DNA of 64,000 nucleotides from Przewalskia tangutica. Its lineage: Eukaryota; Streptophyta; Magnoliopsida; Solanales; Solanaceae. Shown here one piece after another: positions 47,132-60,635 of this stretch. The stretch covers positions 55,165,007-55,229,006 of the forward strand of contig CM056732.1 of NCBI GenBank assembly GCA_029844215.1, written 5' to 3'. The position numbers were made by a program, and so were the translations under genes. Under the pieces are notes generated by a model. That model was given only the letters and a program-made list of their open reading frames with translations. It ran no database searches and was not told the DNA's origin. The number at the start of each line of letters is the position of its first letter. Position 1 is the first letter of the stretch.

Positions 47132-50100
47132 TGTCACGACCAACCGGGCGTGATCGTGCCTTACCCGGCACCCAAGTAGCCATACATCGAGTAATCAGAA
47201 CATAAAACAAGACATGAAAATATTATGAAGTAAAGCGAATCTGAGAAAACTTGCTTTTCGATATATATAAATCAATTTAAAACCGAAACGATTACATCCT
47301 TTTACAACTCGCCCACAGCATTTCATGCACCTCTAAGAATGATACGTTAACAATGGCGACGGGGCCCCGCCATACCCGAATGTAAGTGCCTACAACGACA
47401 GGGACTATACCACCGATAAGCCTCCTGAGAAACGGAGCTTCCCATACGCTGAATCATGACCCCAAGAGCGAGGATCAACACGGTGTACCTCTACTGCGGC
47501 ATGAACGCAGCCTCGGAGGTCAAGACAACAGTACCAAGTATGTGAAATCAGAAAATCAAATGAAATCAAGTATCTAAAACCATTTGCAAATACACCGCTT
47601 AAACCGCATAGTGCCAACATAAACAAGAGCAAAACAGATATCAGAATCGGTCTTTTCTAGGCCGCGAATGATCGAAGCAAGGCCAATCGCCTATAGTATC
47701 ATTATGCGTGCCTAATCCTCGACTCCCGCAATCGCATAGTCACACATGCACCGCATGAGGTATTCCTCGCGCGGGTAGCCAACCCTGCATTCTCCCCGAC
47801 TCCGCAGTCCGCATAGTCTCAATAGACCGCATAGTCCCACGCATCGCGAAGGCATCCCCGTGACGGGCTAAACACCCGAATGATCAATCTCGAGTATACC
47901 GCCGCTCCGCATAGTCTCACAGACCGCATAGCCGTATAGACCGCATCGGTGGCAAGTGCCCTCGTATAATAAGTCGAGGTATGTGATACAATAATAAGAT
48001 AACGGGCTTAACGTTTAACAACGTAAGCACAACAAGAATGACCCCTTACACAACAATCACAAGATACTAACACACGTAGCATCCTAACATGTTTACTTAT
48101 CAAATCAACAAGAAAGTATTACAAGGCGTCACAAACCAACACAATCAAGTTATTCACACAAGGTACTTTATGCTAACAAGTTCGTATCTATCCCCAAAGT
48201 ACTTCATACATTAACTCTTTAAAAGATCCGCTTCTTTTACGTAAGTCACACAATACCGTAGTATAAAATAGAGTGACTATCTTTTTAAGTAAACTAAAAC
48301 ACTTCCCTTTGTAAAATCAAGTAACAACATTATTTTCCAAACGCTCAAGTTTGCCTAATTTCAAATGTTCAAGTTTCTCATTTTCAAAAGGTTTTAGTAG
48401 TTTCATAGTTTTAATCACTTAATGATATAATTCTCCTTTAAAACGATTTGAGAAACATATGCCTTATATGTGAGCAGGTTATTCTTGTTTATAACAATCT
48501 TATTACAGCAGCCATGATCTAGGAAATGTAATATCATTTTGTCTCATCTTAGCTTCTGCAGATGGAGGTTTCTCTTGGTTTTAATAATACATTAATTAGT
48601 CAAGACATTTCCTTTATTAACGCCGCAGTTGGTTTGTTCGATACTTATTCGATTTCAAATCAAGAAACATTATTGCTTTTAAAAACCAAGTACTCATTTC
48701 TCACGAATGAGGTTTCACACAAAATTCATATTAATTAATTAAGTCAAGTCTCTTATCTTTTAAGATCAAGTCTCTTAACTTCTAAAAATCAGTAAACCAT
48801 TCTTTTTACCTCTCTTAAGCCGTTATACCAACTTCCCATAAAGCTAGTATAACTCTTAAGCTTTTAAAACCAAGCATTTTTCAAAAAGGGTTCTTAATTC
48901 TTTGGAATACTTCCAGGTTCTTATTATTCAGGCTTAAGTCCGAAGACATTGCCGTAAAACTACGTTCAATTAACACACGTACGTCTACCGTACTATATAT
49001 ATATTCTTATAAAATATCATGCTCAAGAGGATAGGAAGGATCACATACCTCGCGACGTTTATCGACTATTAGCAAAACGCTCCACGGCTATAACCCGGCT
49101 AGCCTTGTCCACCTTTCAAGTAGCACATGCTACTCGCAGACCATTCAACCTATAAAGGTTATACAAGTCTATCAATGTCTAGACTACTCTGTAGATTACA
49201 TCTATATACAAGATTCTACGGAAAATTTGGGCAATCTTCCCTACCACAAACTTCACAAGTTCATCAGAATACATCCATGTAAGTACGCTCAATTCCTTCT
49301 TATATACCTTCATCAGATATATCTTATACTTATACTTATACTTCAACAAGATGCAAACTCTAATTACAAAGGAGACAAGATATTTACCTCGATAAGCCCA
49401 TAAATATCCAAGTTAAATGTCGATCCGAAAGCAACGCTAGCTCCTACTCCGGTGCTCCAACCCGCTCCAAACAACCCTTAGAAGTTCTACAACTTCTTCT
49501 TAATACTTCAACCAACTGTGAAGATTTTCCATAGGGTTCGGTTTGAGACAAAAAAGACATAAGGTAGTATTTCCGGGCTCTACGTATAGAGGTATCTTTG
49601 GAATACTACAAGGTATACGGCTAAGGTAATTTGGGTATAGTAACAATATTTTGGAGAGTATTTCTACCAAGAGGGGGGTGTATTTACGAGACAACACCAC
49701 ACAAGGGGGGGGGGTGTACCCCTCGGCCAACCCCACTAGGAGGGGGGGTACTCTCGGCCAAGGGGGCGGGGACTCTCGTCCAAGGGGCCTCACAAAGGGG
49801 GAGGCTAGGACGAGAACATGGCAAGAGGGGAGGATTTTTAGACTTAGGAAAGTTTTTAGGATGAAGAAGTCTTCAAAGGGGAGGGTATTTGTAGGAAATC
49901 AAGGGCCATGATCTAGCCAAGTGGGGCAAGTGGAGGGCCAAGATGTGCCCAGTGCCCCCCAGTCCCTACTCCCAAAACCCTCACAAATATCCTACCAACC
50001 CAAGTCGAGTTCGTCCCATGTGCCGCCTCACTCCACCAACTCGAGGGTGACAAGTGTCGCCTCTCGTTGGTCCAAAATGTTCGCCTCTGAAAAATCCGCA

Positions 50101-50276
50101 AAAATTAAAAATGACATAGCCGGAATTTTCCCTTCGCAAGTTTTGTAAAAAGTTTCGTCGAAAAACGACTCTAACCGGGTGTTGTGCACAAAATAATTTC
50201 GTCCAAGCCTACTTTAAAGTTCAAACTTTTCTACGTACGTCCTCACGTACATACTCTGGAAATATGGGGTATAACA
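47132..50276 (-). repeat. G 5' LTR
   Basis: TGTCACGACCAACC...GGGGTATAACA. Hairpin at about 47351-47374, ACCGCATAG array 47700-47945, T-rich and A-rich leader 48000-49400. Near 49670-49800 are G-rich tracts that are longer here than in the left LTR (44200-44345). Confidence 0.92.
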
Positions 50277-50319
50277 TAAGGCACCAGTCGCGGGCCCGAG
50301 ATCGGGTCGTGACATCCTT

Positions 50320-50851
50320 AGTACTTTTAAAAGAAATGAGTTAATCCCCCTTACTCACAAAACTTGACCATCCTTAAAACAAGTAAGGGATATCAAACCT
50401 TGTACGTCTATCGTACTACATAGGTAAAACCATTCATGCTCAAGAGATAGGAAAGTTCCACATACATCTTCGGTCAATCCACTTGCTAATTCCAAAATAC
50501 CGCACGTAGTATGTCAACCTATAATGACCATAATACGTTTATTAACCTCTAGTTCAATGTAGAATAATCCAAGTTCAAAGTCACTAAATCCTATGGAAAA
50601 TTGGGCAGCATTTCCTTTGTTTCTACATACTTTGCCACCTTTTTCAAGGCCGAATTCAACATCCAAACGCCACATTTAAGGCCCAACAATCCAAGCATTT
50701 CAAAGGGGATTACACACCTAAACTTGAATGTGTAAAATTCTGCCCCACAATGTACAACAACTAACTTAACAAGTTTAAGGTAGTATTTAGGCTACAACAT
50801 GCTTACATAACCTTCTTATCCAATTCTTTCATATCCAAACCATATTTCTTA
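50320..50851 (-). repeat. I 3' LTR, second part
   Basis: Continues A-type LTR after F (AGTACTTTTAAAAG...). Matches the complement of A 16466-16950, including AATTCTGCCCCA and GGGGATTACACACC. H interrupts after 50851. Confidence 0.88.
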
Positions 50852-53800
50852 TGTCACGACCCGACCTCGGGCCCGCGACTGGTGCCTTACCCCGGGCACC
50901 CTAGTGATACAACATCAGAGAAAATCAGCGGAAATAAAAACTTAAACATGAAGCAAGACATAAAGTAAGAAACAGGCTAAACAAACCGGTCACCTTCCCG
51001 TATAAATATATATAAAACCGAACAGTTAAAATCCTTTACAAACCCTGCCCACAACAGTACTATAGACCTCTAAGAATGTAACAACAACTATGACGGACAG
51101 GCCGCCATACCCGAATGTACAAGTACTTACAATGACAGGGACTATACCAAAAGATAAGCCTCCGAGAAACGGCTTCCCAACGCCGAATCGCGATCCTATG
51201 AGCGAGGATCAACAATCGTGTACTTCTACTGCGGCATGACGCAGCCGGCGAGGTCGCATAACAGTACCAAGTATGTGAAATCAAAATCAGAATGAAATCA
51301 TAATAGTCTATATAAAGCAGGAGACATGTATGATAACCAAACTACAGTACACAACATATAAGAGGTCATGTCAAGTCAGGGACTCACGCCCTCAAAGTCA
51401 TCACTCAAAATATAACAATGGGTCTCACGCCCACAACATCAATCATGCCCGTGGAATTCCTTCCTCACTGCCGGCAGTCTATGATATAATAACACCAAAG
51501 AGTACACATGAACACCAGGTCCCACCTGTGTCATAAGAACCGTACGGGGCAAGTACGAAGGCATAGCTACGTAACCACCGCATCATCAATCGATCGGCAA
51601 GTACGAAATCCAACTACCGGATACCAAAGCCGCATCAACAATACTAAACAACTATATCACGGTCGACCGGGCAAGTACGATAGCCTCTACCAGATCCACC
51701 GCATCACGCCGATGGCGGCACGTAGGCTAACCACCGATCCACCCCGCATCACGAACTTCGCCCAAACACCGACCACGGTCGATCGGCAAGTACGATAGCT
51801 CTACCAGATCCACCGCATCACGCCGCCGACCGGCAAGTACGTAGGCTAACCACCAGATCCACCCTGCATCACGAAACTTCGTCCAAACACCGACCACGGT
51901 CGACACGGGCACGAAGGCCTCTACCAGATCCACCGCATCACGCCGCCGACCGGAAAGTACGTGACCAACTACCGATACCAAGGTCAGAATCACGAGACTT
52001 CGCCACAAAACGAACGGCAAGCACGAAGGCTAACTACCAGATACCAAAGCCGAATCACCACGACCGGCAAGTACGAGAGCCAACTACCGTGATACCAAAG
52101 CCGAATCGAAAGACCTCGCGAGAGCTAGTCCATGGAACAACAATCCTAATGGAACCATACCCGTGGGCCACCCAACGTGTCAGTAGGTCCAAGGATATAA
52201 CAAGATAACCGGCCCTCCATCGAGAGACTCGGTAGCACAAAATCAAAACACTTGCACAACAAAGGCTATCACAACAAGCATAGGCAAGCTCAACATACTT
52301 TTAGACTTTCATTAACATGTAAATTGATTCACCATTTACAAAAACTCAAGTACTCCCATTTTATGCCAACAATCCGGGTTTTAACCCTAAAGTACTACGT
52401 ACATAAATTCTTTTAAAAAGATCCATTTCTTTTACAAAGGTCACACGATACCCGTAGTATCAAAATAGAGTAACTATCTTTTTAAGTAAACCAAAACAAT
52501 TTCCATACTTTCTTTTTAAACCAAATCACTTCTCCCTTTAAAGTCAAGTTACCATTTTAAATCCAATAATAAAACCATCCTTTTGTTTTCATAAAGTCGT
52601 TATAACTAACTTCCCATAAAGCTATTATAACACTTTATGTTTTAAACCAATTTAAGACAAAACCATGCCTTTCTTTTAAACCAAAACACTTCAAATTCTC
52701 AAGTCTCTTTTCTTTTAGAAATCAAGTTCCCATCGTGGAATTTAAGAAAATCAATACTTGTTATTAATGATCTTATTAAAGCAAATTATGATCTAGAAAT
52801 GTAATACAATTTTGTCTTATCTTAGCTTCTATGCAGATGGAGGTTTCTACTTGTTTTAATAATAATTAATTAGTCAATACATTTTCCTTTATTAACGCTG
52901 CAGTGGTTTGTTCGATACTTATTCTCATTTCCGAAATCAATATAACTTATTCCTTTTAAAACCTAATTACCCATTTCTCATAAAAGCGGTTTCACAACTT
53001 TTTAACACAAACCAAGTCCTTAATATTTCACATCAAGTCATTTATAAGTCAAGTCTCTTATCTTTTTAAAAACCTCAAACCATTTCTTTACCTACATAAA
53101 ATTGTTATAACAAACTTCCCATAAAGCCGTTATAACACTTTATGTTTTAAACCAACCAAATTTGTTTAGCACACGTACGTCTACCGTACTACATAGTTCA
53201 CAACAATCATGCTAGAAAAGATAGGAACAGGTTCACATACCTCGCGACGATTATCGACAATTAGCAAAAAGCTCCATAGTACTATAGCCCTGCTAGCCTT
53301 TTCCACCCTTCCAGTAGAATACGCTACTCGTAGTATTTCAACCTATAAAGGCCACAAAACGTCTATCAACTTCTCGATCTCTTCGTAGAACATTTCCAAG
53401 TACAAAGTTCCTTATTCTACGGAAAATTCGCAAAGACCTCCCCAAAACCACATAAATCTCTCCTCTATCAAGGCCCGCTACTGCCAACAACTCGAGGGTT
53501 ACACGCCTAACCTGACGTGTACAACATCGCCCCACAATAATACTACAAGTCTCATCAGAATACAAATCAATGTAAATACAGTTCAATTCTTTATAATCAT
53601 CCTTCCAATAAATCTTATACTCAATTCTAAACTACTACAATATGAAATATCCAATTACAATAGAGGGGGCAAAGATCATTACCTCGATAAGCCCAAAATT
53701 ATCCAAGATTTATAAGTCGATCCTGAGCAACGTTTAGCTCCAATTCCTTACGTTCCAACCCGCTCCAAGCAACCCTTAGAAGCTCCTAACCAACTCCTCT

Positions 53801-54617
53801 TCAAGATCCAACTCAAAAAAGTGAAGAACACTAGGCTCAAACTATGGCAAGTTTCGGCCAAGGCAAGGTTTCTAGGCTAGGGGTGTGAAATCTTTTCCAA
53901 CTCTTGGTAAACAATCTTCCTAACACCCTAAGGAAGAACACTTAAAACTTTAAGAATTTTTGGACAACTTAAGCTCCACAAATCAGCCCAAGGCCGAGAG
54001 CATCTAGAAGGGAGGGAGTAATTTTTCAATCTTTGGAAATAACTAAGTGTGGAATGAATAAGTCTTGCACTCAAGGGGGGTATTTATAGAGAAATCAAGG
54101 GCTAGGATGTGAGCAAGTGTATGGTGAAGATTGGGTCCAAGTGTGTGTGGATTTTACCAACCAAATGTCCACCACAAAAATGGGACAAATGGCTTGCCAC
54201 TTGTCCACCAAAGAAACGTCCAAGTGCCCTCTACTTTCGGCCATAGGGCCACATGGGGTGCCATGTGTCGCCCTCCTACTCGTCCAAAATATATCATCTT
54301 TCGAAAATATCCGTAATGCCAAAATCCGAAAATAAAGTGGGCCCCACAAACCGTAAATTTCTCCCGTGGGCCCCACGTGACCAATTCCGGAAATAAAATT
54401 CCATAATTCTAATATAATCCAGGAAGTCCAAATACCAAATCTGGGAATCCAATTCCCATTAACGAACCTTTTTCCTTCACAAAAACCGGAAACTTTTCCG
54501 TGAAAAATCACATCTTTCTTTCCTTTCCAATATTATCTTTGTATTCTCGCACGTACGTCCTCACATACATACCCTGGAACTACGGGGTGTAACATTCTTC
54601 CCCCCTTAGAAACATTC
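50852..54617 (-). mobile_element. Element H: single LTR with 23-bp stub of interior
   Basis: One E-type LTR (50852-54594, 3743 bp, TGTCACGACCCGACC to GGGGTGTAACA) followed by 54595-54617, the polypurine tract complement and first interior bases (ending AGAAACATTC). Then A-type LTR of I resumes at 54618, but about 110 bp of it is missing relative to A (about 16355-16468). So a deletion removed the rest of H and adjacent host sequence; it is not a clean solo LTR and has no matching target duplication. Minus-strand TATA box 54080-54089; hairpin 51089-51109. Confidence 0.87.
51530..52110. repeat. Long tandem array in H LTR (about 118-bp units)
   Basis: GTCGA(C/T) starts recur at 51662, 51778 and 51899 (spacings 116 and 121). 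Each unit contains GGCAAGTACG and ACCAGATCCACCGCATCACG subrepeats. This expansion largely explains why H's LTR is about 0.6 kb longer than those of G and J. Confidence 0.88.
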
Positions 54618-55264
54618 TTTATTCCAACAAGTTTGCTATCCTCCTTTCCAAAAACACCACCACAACAACTCTTACAAGCTAGCCAACAAACTTTCTTCTT
54701 GCCACACTTTTCAGATTTTCCTCAAGCTTTGATTTCCTCTTGAAATTCTAGAGAGAAGGAGAGCTTCTAATTTAGAGAGAGAGAAGAGCTTTGAAGGATG
54801 AACAAGTCTTCAAGACTTGGTCAATATATAAGACATGCAAAAATCGATGGGGGACACTTGTCACCCTCCCATGGCCTTTTAAAAAGAAGAAATCTGATTT
54901 TCCTCAGTTTTTCGCGTAAACACCGCCTCGGCCATGCCCAGCGCCATGCCCTCAGCGCCCGCCAACGTAGCCTGTGGCACCAAACACCTTTCTTGTCCGA
55001 CTGCACACTGAACTTGTAACTCTCATAACTTTCTACTCCGATGTCCTATCGACGAACGGTTGGTTGCGTTGGAAACTAAACTCAACGAACTATACACTAG
55101 GCCTTTGAAACACATAGGAACTCTCAATGTAACGGGTCATAACCCGCCTCCAAGTTGACTAAAAACCCGTCCGAAATAATCCGTCAACCTATCCTTTTAA
55201 AATTTTAAGTCTTACTCCCTTTCGTACGCTCTCACACGTATGGCCAGAACTACGGGGTATAACA
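54618..55264 (-). repeat. I 3' LTR, terminal part
   Basis: Complement of the A LTR 5' region: TTCCAAGAACACC-type start, the decayed palindrome (54809-54825), a GCCATGCC/GCGCC-rich stretch (54925-54975) matching A's GCCGCGGCGCC repeats, and the end GGGGTATAACA at 55264. Confidence 0.88.
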
Positions 55265-55424
55265 TTCTCCCCCCCCCCCTTAGAAACATTCGTCCCGAAT
55301 GTTCCTTCTAGGTTTACTCAAATCACAATCTCAACATAGATCCTCTTAACTATTTCTCTTGCAAAAAAAAAAAAAAAAAGCTCCACATGCCACAACAATA
55401 CTTAAGCATAATTGCCAATTTAAA

Positions 55425-55998
55425 CTAATAATCAGGAAAATGGGTTACCTGGAGGTATAGGGAATAATGAGGATACTTCTTCATCATGTCATCCTCTGCT
55501 TCCCACGTCATCTCCTCCCTGTTCTCATTCCGCCATAAGACTTTGACGGAAGCCACATCCTTTGTTCGAAGTCTCCTAACCTGACGATCGAGTATCGCTA
55601 TGGGACTCTCCTCATACGATAACCCCTTTGTCACCTGGACATCATGAATCTGGTGCACTCTAGATGGATCTCCAATACATTTCCGCAACATAGACACATG
55701 GAAAACTGGATGCACTGCCTCCAGATCGGACGACAGTTCCAACTCATAGGCAACCTTGCCTACCCTACGAACAATCTGATAAGGCCCAATGTACCTTGGG
55801 CTAAGTTTCCCCTTCTTTCCAAATCTCATCACGCCCTTCTTGGGTGATACCTTCAGGAAGACCCAATCATCTACCTCAAATTCCAAGTGTCGACGCCGAT
55901 GATCTGCATACGACCTGGACTCAGTTTATTAATAACCGCCTGGATAAGCTTCACCTTATCCATCTGCAGAATCAAGTCCGCCCGATCAATCAACTTCT
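55425..55998 (-). pseudogene. I integrase C-terminus with chromodomain, cut by J
   Basis: A clean minus frame (55425-55886, 153 codons) encodes VDDWVFLKVSPKKGVMRFG, the GPY/F module (SPRYIGPYQIVRRVG), YEESPIAILDRQVRRLR and the chromodomain (KDVASVKVLWRN, EEMTWEAEDD). Near the end a one-base loss changes the usual PHLFPTPPGN ending to PHYSLYLQV. Upstream (55887-55998) only VDKVKLIQ-type sequence in another frame remains before J's insertion. The chromodomain here matches those of A and B closely. Confidence 0.88.
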
Positions 55999-58900
55999 TG
56001 TCACGACCCGACTGGCCGTGGTGCCTTACCCCGCACCCTAGTGATACAACATCGAGAAAATCAGTGAAATAAAACTTAAACAGAAACAAGATATAACATA
56101 AGAAACAAAGCAACCAAAACGGTCACATTCATGTATATATATATAACCGAACAGTTACATCCTTTACAAACCCCGCCACAACAAGATTTCGCCTCTAAGA
56201 GTGTAACCACAACTATGACGGACAGGGGCCGCCATACCTCTCGAATGTACAAGTACTTACAATGACAGGACTATACCAAAGATAAGCCTCCGAGAAACGG
56301 AGCTTCCCAAACCGCCAATCGTGATCCTGAGCGAGGATCCACAACCGATGTACCTCTACCGCGGCATGAACGCGGCCCCGAATGAGGTCAGACAACAATG
56401 TACCGTATGTGAAACTGAAAATACTGTAAATGAAATCATAACAGTCTATATAAAACCGGAGACATGTATGATAACCAAACTACAGTTTACTACTTAAAAG
56501 CAGTCATGTCAAGTCAGGGACTCACGCCCTTCAAGTCATCCCTCATGCCCGTGGAACTCCTTCCTCACTGCCGGCAGTCTAGGTATAAATCGTATGATAC
56601 GTATAACATGTCTCGGCCCATCCCATGGGACTCGAGGTGGAATCGCATGGTCACATTCCCGGTCCATCTCATGGACTCGGTGTCGGATCGTCTGGTCACC
56701 TTCCCCGTCCCTCTCAAGGCCTGGGTGTCGGATCGTGTTGAATACATTACCGGTCCCACGGATGGACTCGGTGTGGGTTCGGGTGGAATACATTCCCGGC
56801 CCATCTCATGGACTCGGTGTCGGATCGTGTGGAATACATTCCCGGTCCATCTCATGGACTCGATGTCGGATCGTGTGGAATACATTTCCGGCCCATCTCA
56901 TGGACTCGGTGTCGGATCGTGTGGAATACATTCTCGGCCCATCTCATGGACTCGGTGTAGAATCGGGTGGTATACATGTCTCGGCCCATCTCATGGGACT
57001 CGAGGTAGAATCGGCCATAACATTTAAACCCTCTTTTAAGACAGATTAAGATAATACCATGCTTTCCTTTTAAAACAAACTAAGGCAATATCATGCCCTC
57101 ATTTTTAAACCGAAACACTTTCCTTTTTTAAAATCAAGTAACAACATTCTTTTCCAAAAGTTCAAGTTGCATAATTTCAAATACTCAAGTCTCTTATTTT
57201 CGAAAGATTTCATAGTTCATAGTCTTAATCACTTAACAACGTAATCTCTTTTTAAAACAATTGAGTAACATATGCCTATGTGTGTGTAGGTTATACTTGT
57301 TTATAACAATCTTATTAAAGCAGCCATGATCTAGGAAATGTAATACAATTTTGTCTTATCTTAGCTTCTATGCAGATGGAGGTTTCTACTGGTTTTAATA
57401 ATAATTAATTAGTCAATACATTTTCCTTTATTAACGCTGCAGTGGTTTGTTCGATACTTATTCTCATTTCCGAAATCAATATGACATTATTCTTTAAAAA
57501 CCAAGTACTCATTACTCACGAATGAGGTTTCACAACTTTTTAACAAACTTCATATCAAGTTAAATTAAGTCAAGTCTCTTATCTTTCAAGATCAAGTCTC
57601 TTAACTTCTAAAATCAACAAACCATTCTTTTACCTACATAAAGTCGTTATAACTAACTTCCCATAAAGCTATTATAACACTTTATGTTTTAAACCAACCA
57701 AAACTCGTTTAGCACACATACGTCTACCGTACTACATAGATTACAACAATCATGCTAGAAAAGATAGGAAGAGGTTCACATACCTCGCGACGATTATCGA
57801 CAATTAGCAAAACGCTCCAAAGTACTATAACCCTGCTAGCCTTTTCCACCCTTCAAGTAGAATACGCTACTCGTAGTACTTCAACCTATAAAGTCCACAA
57901 AACGTCTATCAACCTCTAGATCTCTTCGTAGAACAATTCTAAGTACAAGGTTCCTTATTCTACGGAAAATTGGCAGACCTCCCTCCGCAACCATAAATCT
58001 CCTCAATCAAGGCCCGCTGCAAGCCAACAACTCCATGTGGGGTTACACGCCTAACCGGACGTGTACAACTCTACTCACAATAATACTACAAGTCTCATCT
58101 AAATACTCCATTGTAAATCTGGCTCAATCCTTTATAATCATTCTTCCAATATAATATACTCAAGTATAACTACTACAACACGTAATATCCAATTACAATA
58201 GGGGACATAGATCATTACCTCGATAAGCCCAAAATTATCCAAGATTAATAAGTCGATCCCGAGCAACGCTTAGCTCAATTCCTTACGCTCCAATCCGCCA
58301 AGCGACCCTTAGATGCTTCTAACCAACTCCTCTTCAAGATCTAACTCCAAAAGTGAAGAACACTTAGGCTACAATTTGGCAATGTTTCGCCAGGGGTATA
58401 TCTAAGGCTAGGGTGTGAAATATTTTCCAACTCTTGGTACACAATCTTCCTAACACCCTAAGGAAGAACACTTAAAACTCTATGAAATTTTGGACCACTT
58501 TAGCTCACCAAAACAGCCCATGGCCGAGCTCACAAGGAAAGTGAGGAGTTTTGACTTGTATAATCTAAGTGTGGGATTAAGAATAAGTCTTTAATTCATG
58601 GGGTATTTATAGAGAAATCAATGGTCAAGATCAAGGCAAGTGTGTGGTGAGATCTTGGGACAAGTGTGTGTGGGTCCCACCCTCCAAATGGCTACCCAAA
58701 GATGAAGACAAGTGGCTTGCCACATGTTGGCCCATTTCGGCCAAGGGACACTTGATTGCCAATTCGCCAACCTTGGCCACATGGGGTGACACGTGTCGCC
58801 CCTGCTAAATCAAAATATTTCGTCTTCCAAAATATCCAAAATATCGAAAATCTCAAAAACAAAGTGGGCCCACAAAACCGTAAATTTCTCCGTGGGTCAC

Positions 58901-59117
58901 GTGACCATTTCCGAAAATAAAATCTCATAATTCTAATATAATCCAAGAAGCCCAAATACCAAATCTGGGAATCCAATTTCCATTAACGAACCTTTTTCCT
59001 TCACAAAACCCGGAAACTTTTCCGTCGAAAAATCACATCTTTCATTCTTTCCAATATTACTGTCGTATTCTCGTACGTACGTCCTCACATACATACCTTG
59101 GAACTACGGGGTGTAAC
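55999..59117 (-). repeat. J 3' LTR
   Basis: TGTCACGACCCGACTGG...GGGGTGTAACA. Hairpin 56214-56236, 46-48 bp tandem array (56594-57015), conserved GATGGAGGTTTCT block near 57375, minus-strand TATA box 58603-58612. The array makes long frames on both strands that are not genes. Confidence 0.9.
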
Positions 59118-59129
59118 ATTCTTCCCCCC

Positions 59130-60635
59130 TTAGAAACATTCGTCCCGAATGTTCCTTCTAAGTCTCTAAACCTACGTGTGCCGGTATAGTCTCCACTACT
59201 AGACTTACAAAACAGATCATGCCACCAATGGCCAGAATATAACATGTGCGCAAACTCAAATCCAAGCCAACGAGGAATCACCCCTAACATCCGAAAAAGC
59301 TCCCACCCAAGGTCTAAAGGATACTCCCTGCGCATCTTCACTTCACAAAAGAAAGGATCACTTCCGTTCTCATAACACATGTTCGCTTCTTCTCTTACTC
59401 GTCGTACCCTTCTCGTGCACCTGAACTCTTTCTATTACACATACCACACTTCAGTCACCGCTTCAATTTCCATAACCCTGGAGTTACCACCTCCAAACTT
59501 GGTCATCTCACTAGTTTCAAATTCCTCTAAGGCCATCCCCGGCCTTCACGATCCGATTCTGGTCGAACACATCCACGAACCCGTACGATGGTTACCTAAA
59601 CTTGGGCCTAGCACCCCCGTGACCCTACCACCTGTCGGGACCACCTCGAACTGACCGCACCTCACTCCGGGCTACGGGTTGACCCGCAATATGGCCTCAA
59701 CCCGACCCGCTATCGCGCCAAACTCTTCTTCCCCGATCCGGAACAATCCTACCTATACAAGTCATGAAAGCTATCACTTCCCTCTCACACAACCCATTGA
59801 TTTCACAATAATACACCCTATGTATATAATGCACTCCGACAAAGATCACCCGCAAAATCTTTTACTCAAGATGGCCTTACATCTAAGGTCTCAACGTATA
59901 ATATTCTAAGGTTCACACCTTCCATGTCCTCATACTTACCTTTTCAACTACCCATGTTGTCTAATTCACACTTAACACAATGCTATCCGTATAGCACTCC
60001 ACACGTATCCACCATAACAACATAACCAAGTCTCTTAAGGGCTAAAGGTATCTCTGTAACTACTGCCTTACTTCCTCTTTGTCGCTCTAACCATAATCCT
60101 GCCCTGCAGGGCGCCTAGCTATATAAGGCGATGAACCAGCCACCGATCCCGGCGTCGACATCTCTACATGCTACCTCTCATCGGACAAACTCTCACCAAC
60201 TGGCCCTGCTGGCCGCAAGCATAACAATCTCCCAAACTAGCATGACACCCTGAGGATCATTCTCCGCTCTCTATCCATAGAACTCTGGCGAACTGCAACT
60301 CAAGAAATCCCGAAGTCTCAGACTATTGGATCTAGGGTGAATCACTGGTATTGCCGGAACCACCGGCTCCCGTCCGTCCTCATTCCCAGCCACCAGCCTA
60401 GCTAGTAATCGCCATTTCTGAACTCATATCCTCGGCTCGCCGTGGAATCGAGGTTCTCGTATCGTGGCCTCGTAGAAATCGCCGCCGCTCTAAACTCTGC
60501 TGGGCTAGCGGCGCCATAAAACTTCGCCGTCAAGTACTAGCTCGTAATGACCCGTGCTGTGCCCTCGTAACCTCTCGTGTTCAACTCGTAGCTCCTCTGC
60601 GCTTGCCCATCTGGGCCCGTTGCCTTCGCAGGCAT
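59130..60635 (-). pseudogene. J interior with reduced gag
   Basis: The gag start is the complement of CAT 60633-60635. The capsid segment GGATCATTCTCC...CCATAGAACTCTGG (60250-60300) matches E and A (PEDDPREF region), but gag is deleted between it and the knuckle remains near 60190-60230. From 59500 to 60060 lies the conserved unassigned block shared with E. No pol is present. The altered primer-binding site is at 60819-60829. Confidence 0.72.

Larger units (their letters stand above)
41633..50276 (-). mobile_element. Element G: complete non-autonomous element, TSD TAAGG
   Basis: LTRs 41633-44785 (3153 bp) and 47132-50276 (3145 bp) flank a 2346-bp interior (44786-47131). The target duplication TAAGG is perfect (41628-41632 and 50277-50281). 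G lies 33 bp from the end of F's LTR. The interior has a tRNA-Met site (47117-47127), a gag remnant and an integrase relic, but no RT. The two LTRs make up almost three quarters of the element. It belongs with E and J. Confidence 0.94.
38421..50314 (+). mobile_element. Element F: solo LTR, TSD TCCTT, interrupted by G
   Basis: One LTR only: 38421-41632 plus 50282-50314, about 3.25 kb, from TGTTACACCCCGTAG to GGGTCGTGACA. Flanked by TCCTT at 38416-38420 and 50315-50319, so it is a solo LTR left by recombination between two LTRs. TATA box 38954-38963; degenerate hairpin 41411-41433; ATGCGAG-type repeats 40735-40850. It is inserted in I's LTR in opposite orientation. Confidence 0.93.

Noticed and set aside
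54821..55019. Short open frames on both strands near 54.8-55.0 kb
   Set aside because: They lie within I's A-type LTR and correspond to its GC-rich repeat region; no coding signal in A's equivalent.
56464..57049. Long repetitive frames on both strands in J's left LTR
   Set aside because: They overlap the 46-48 bp tandem array and are open in several frames at once; there is no start context or family match.
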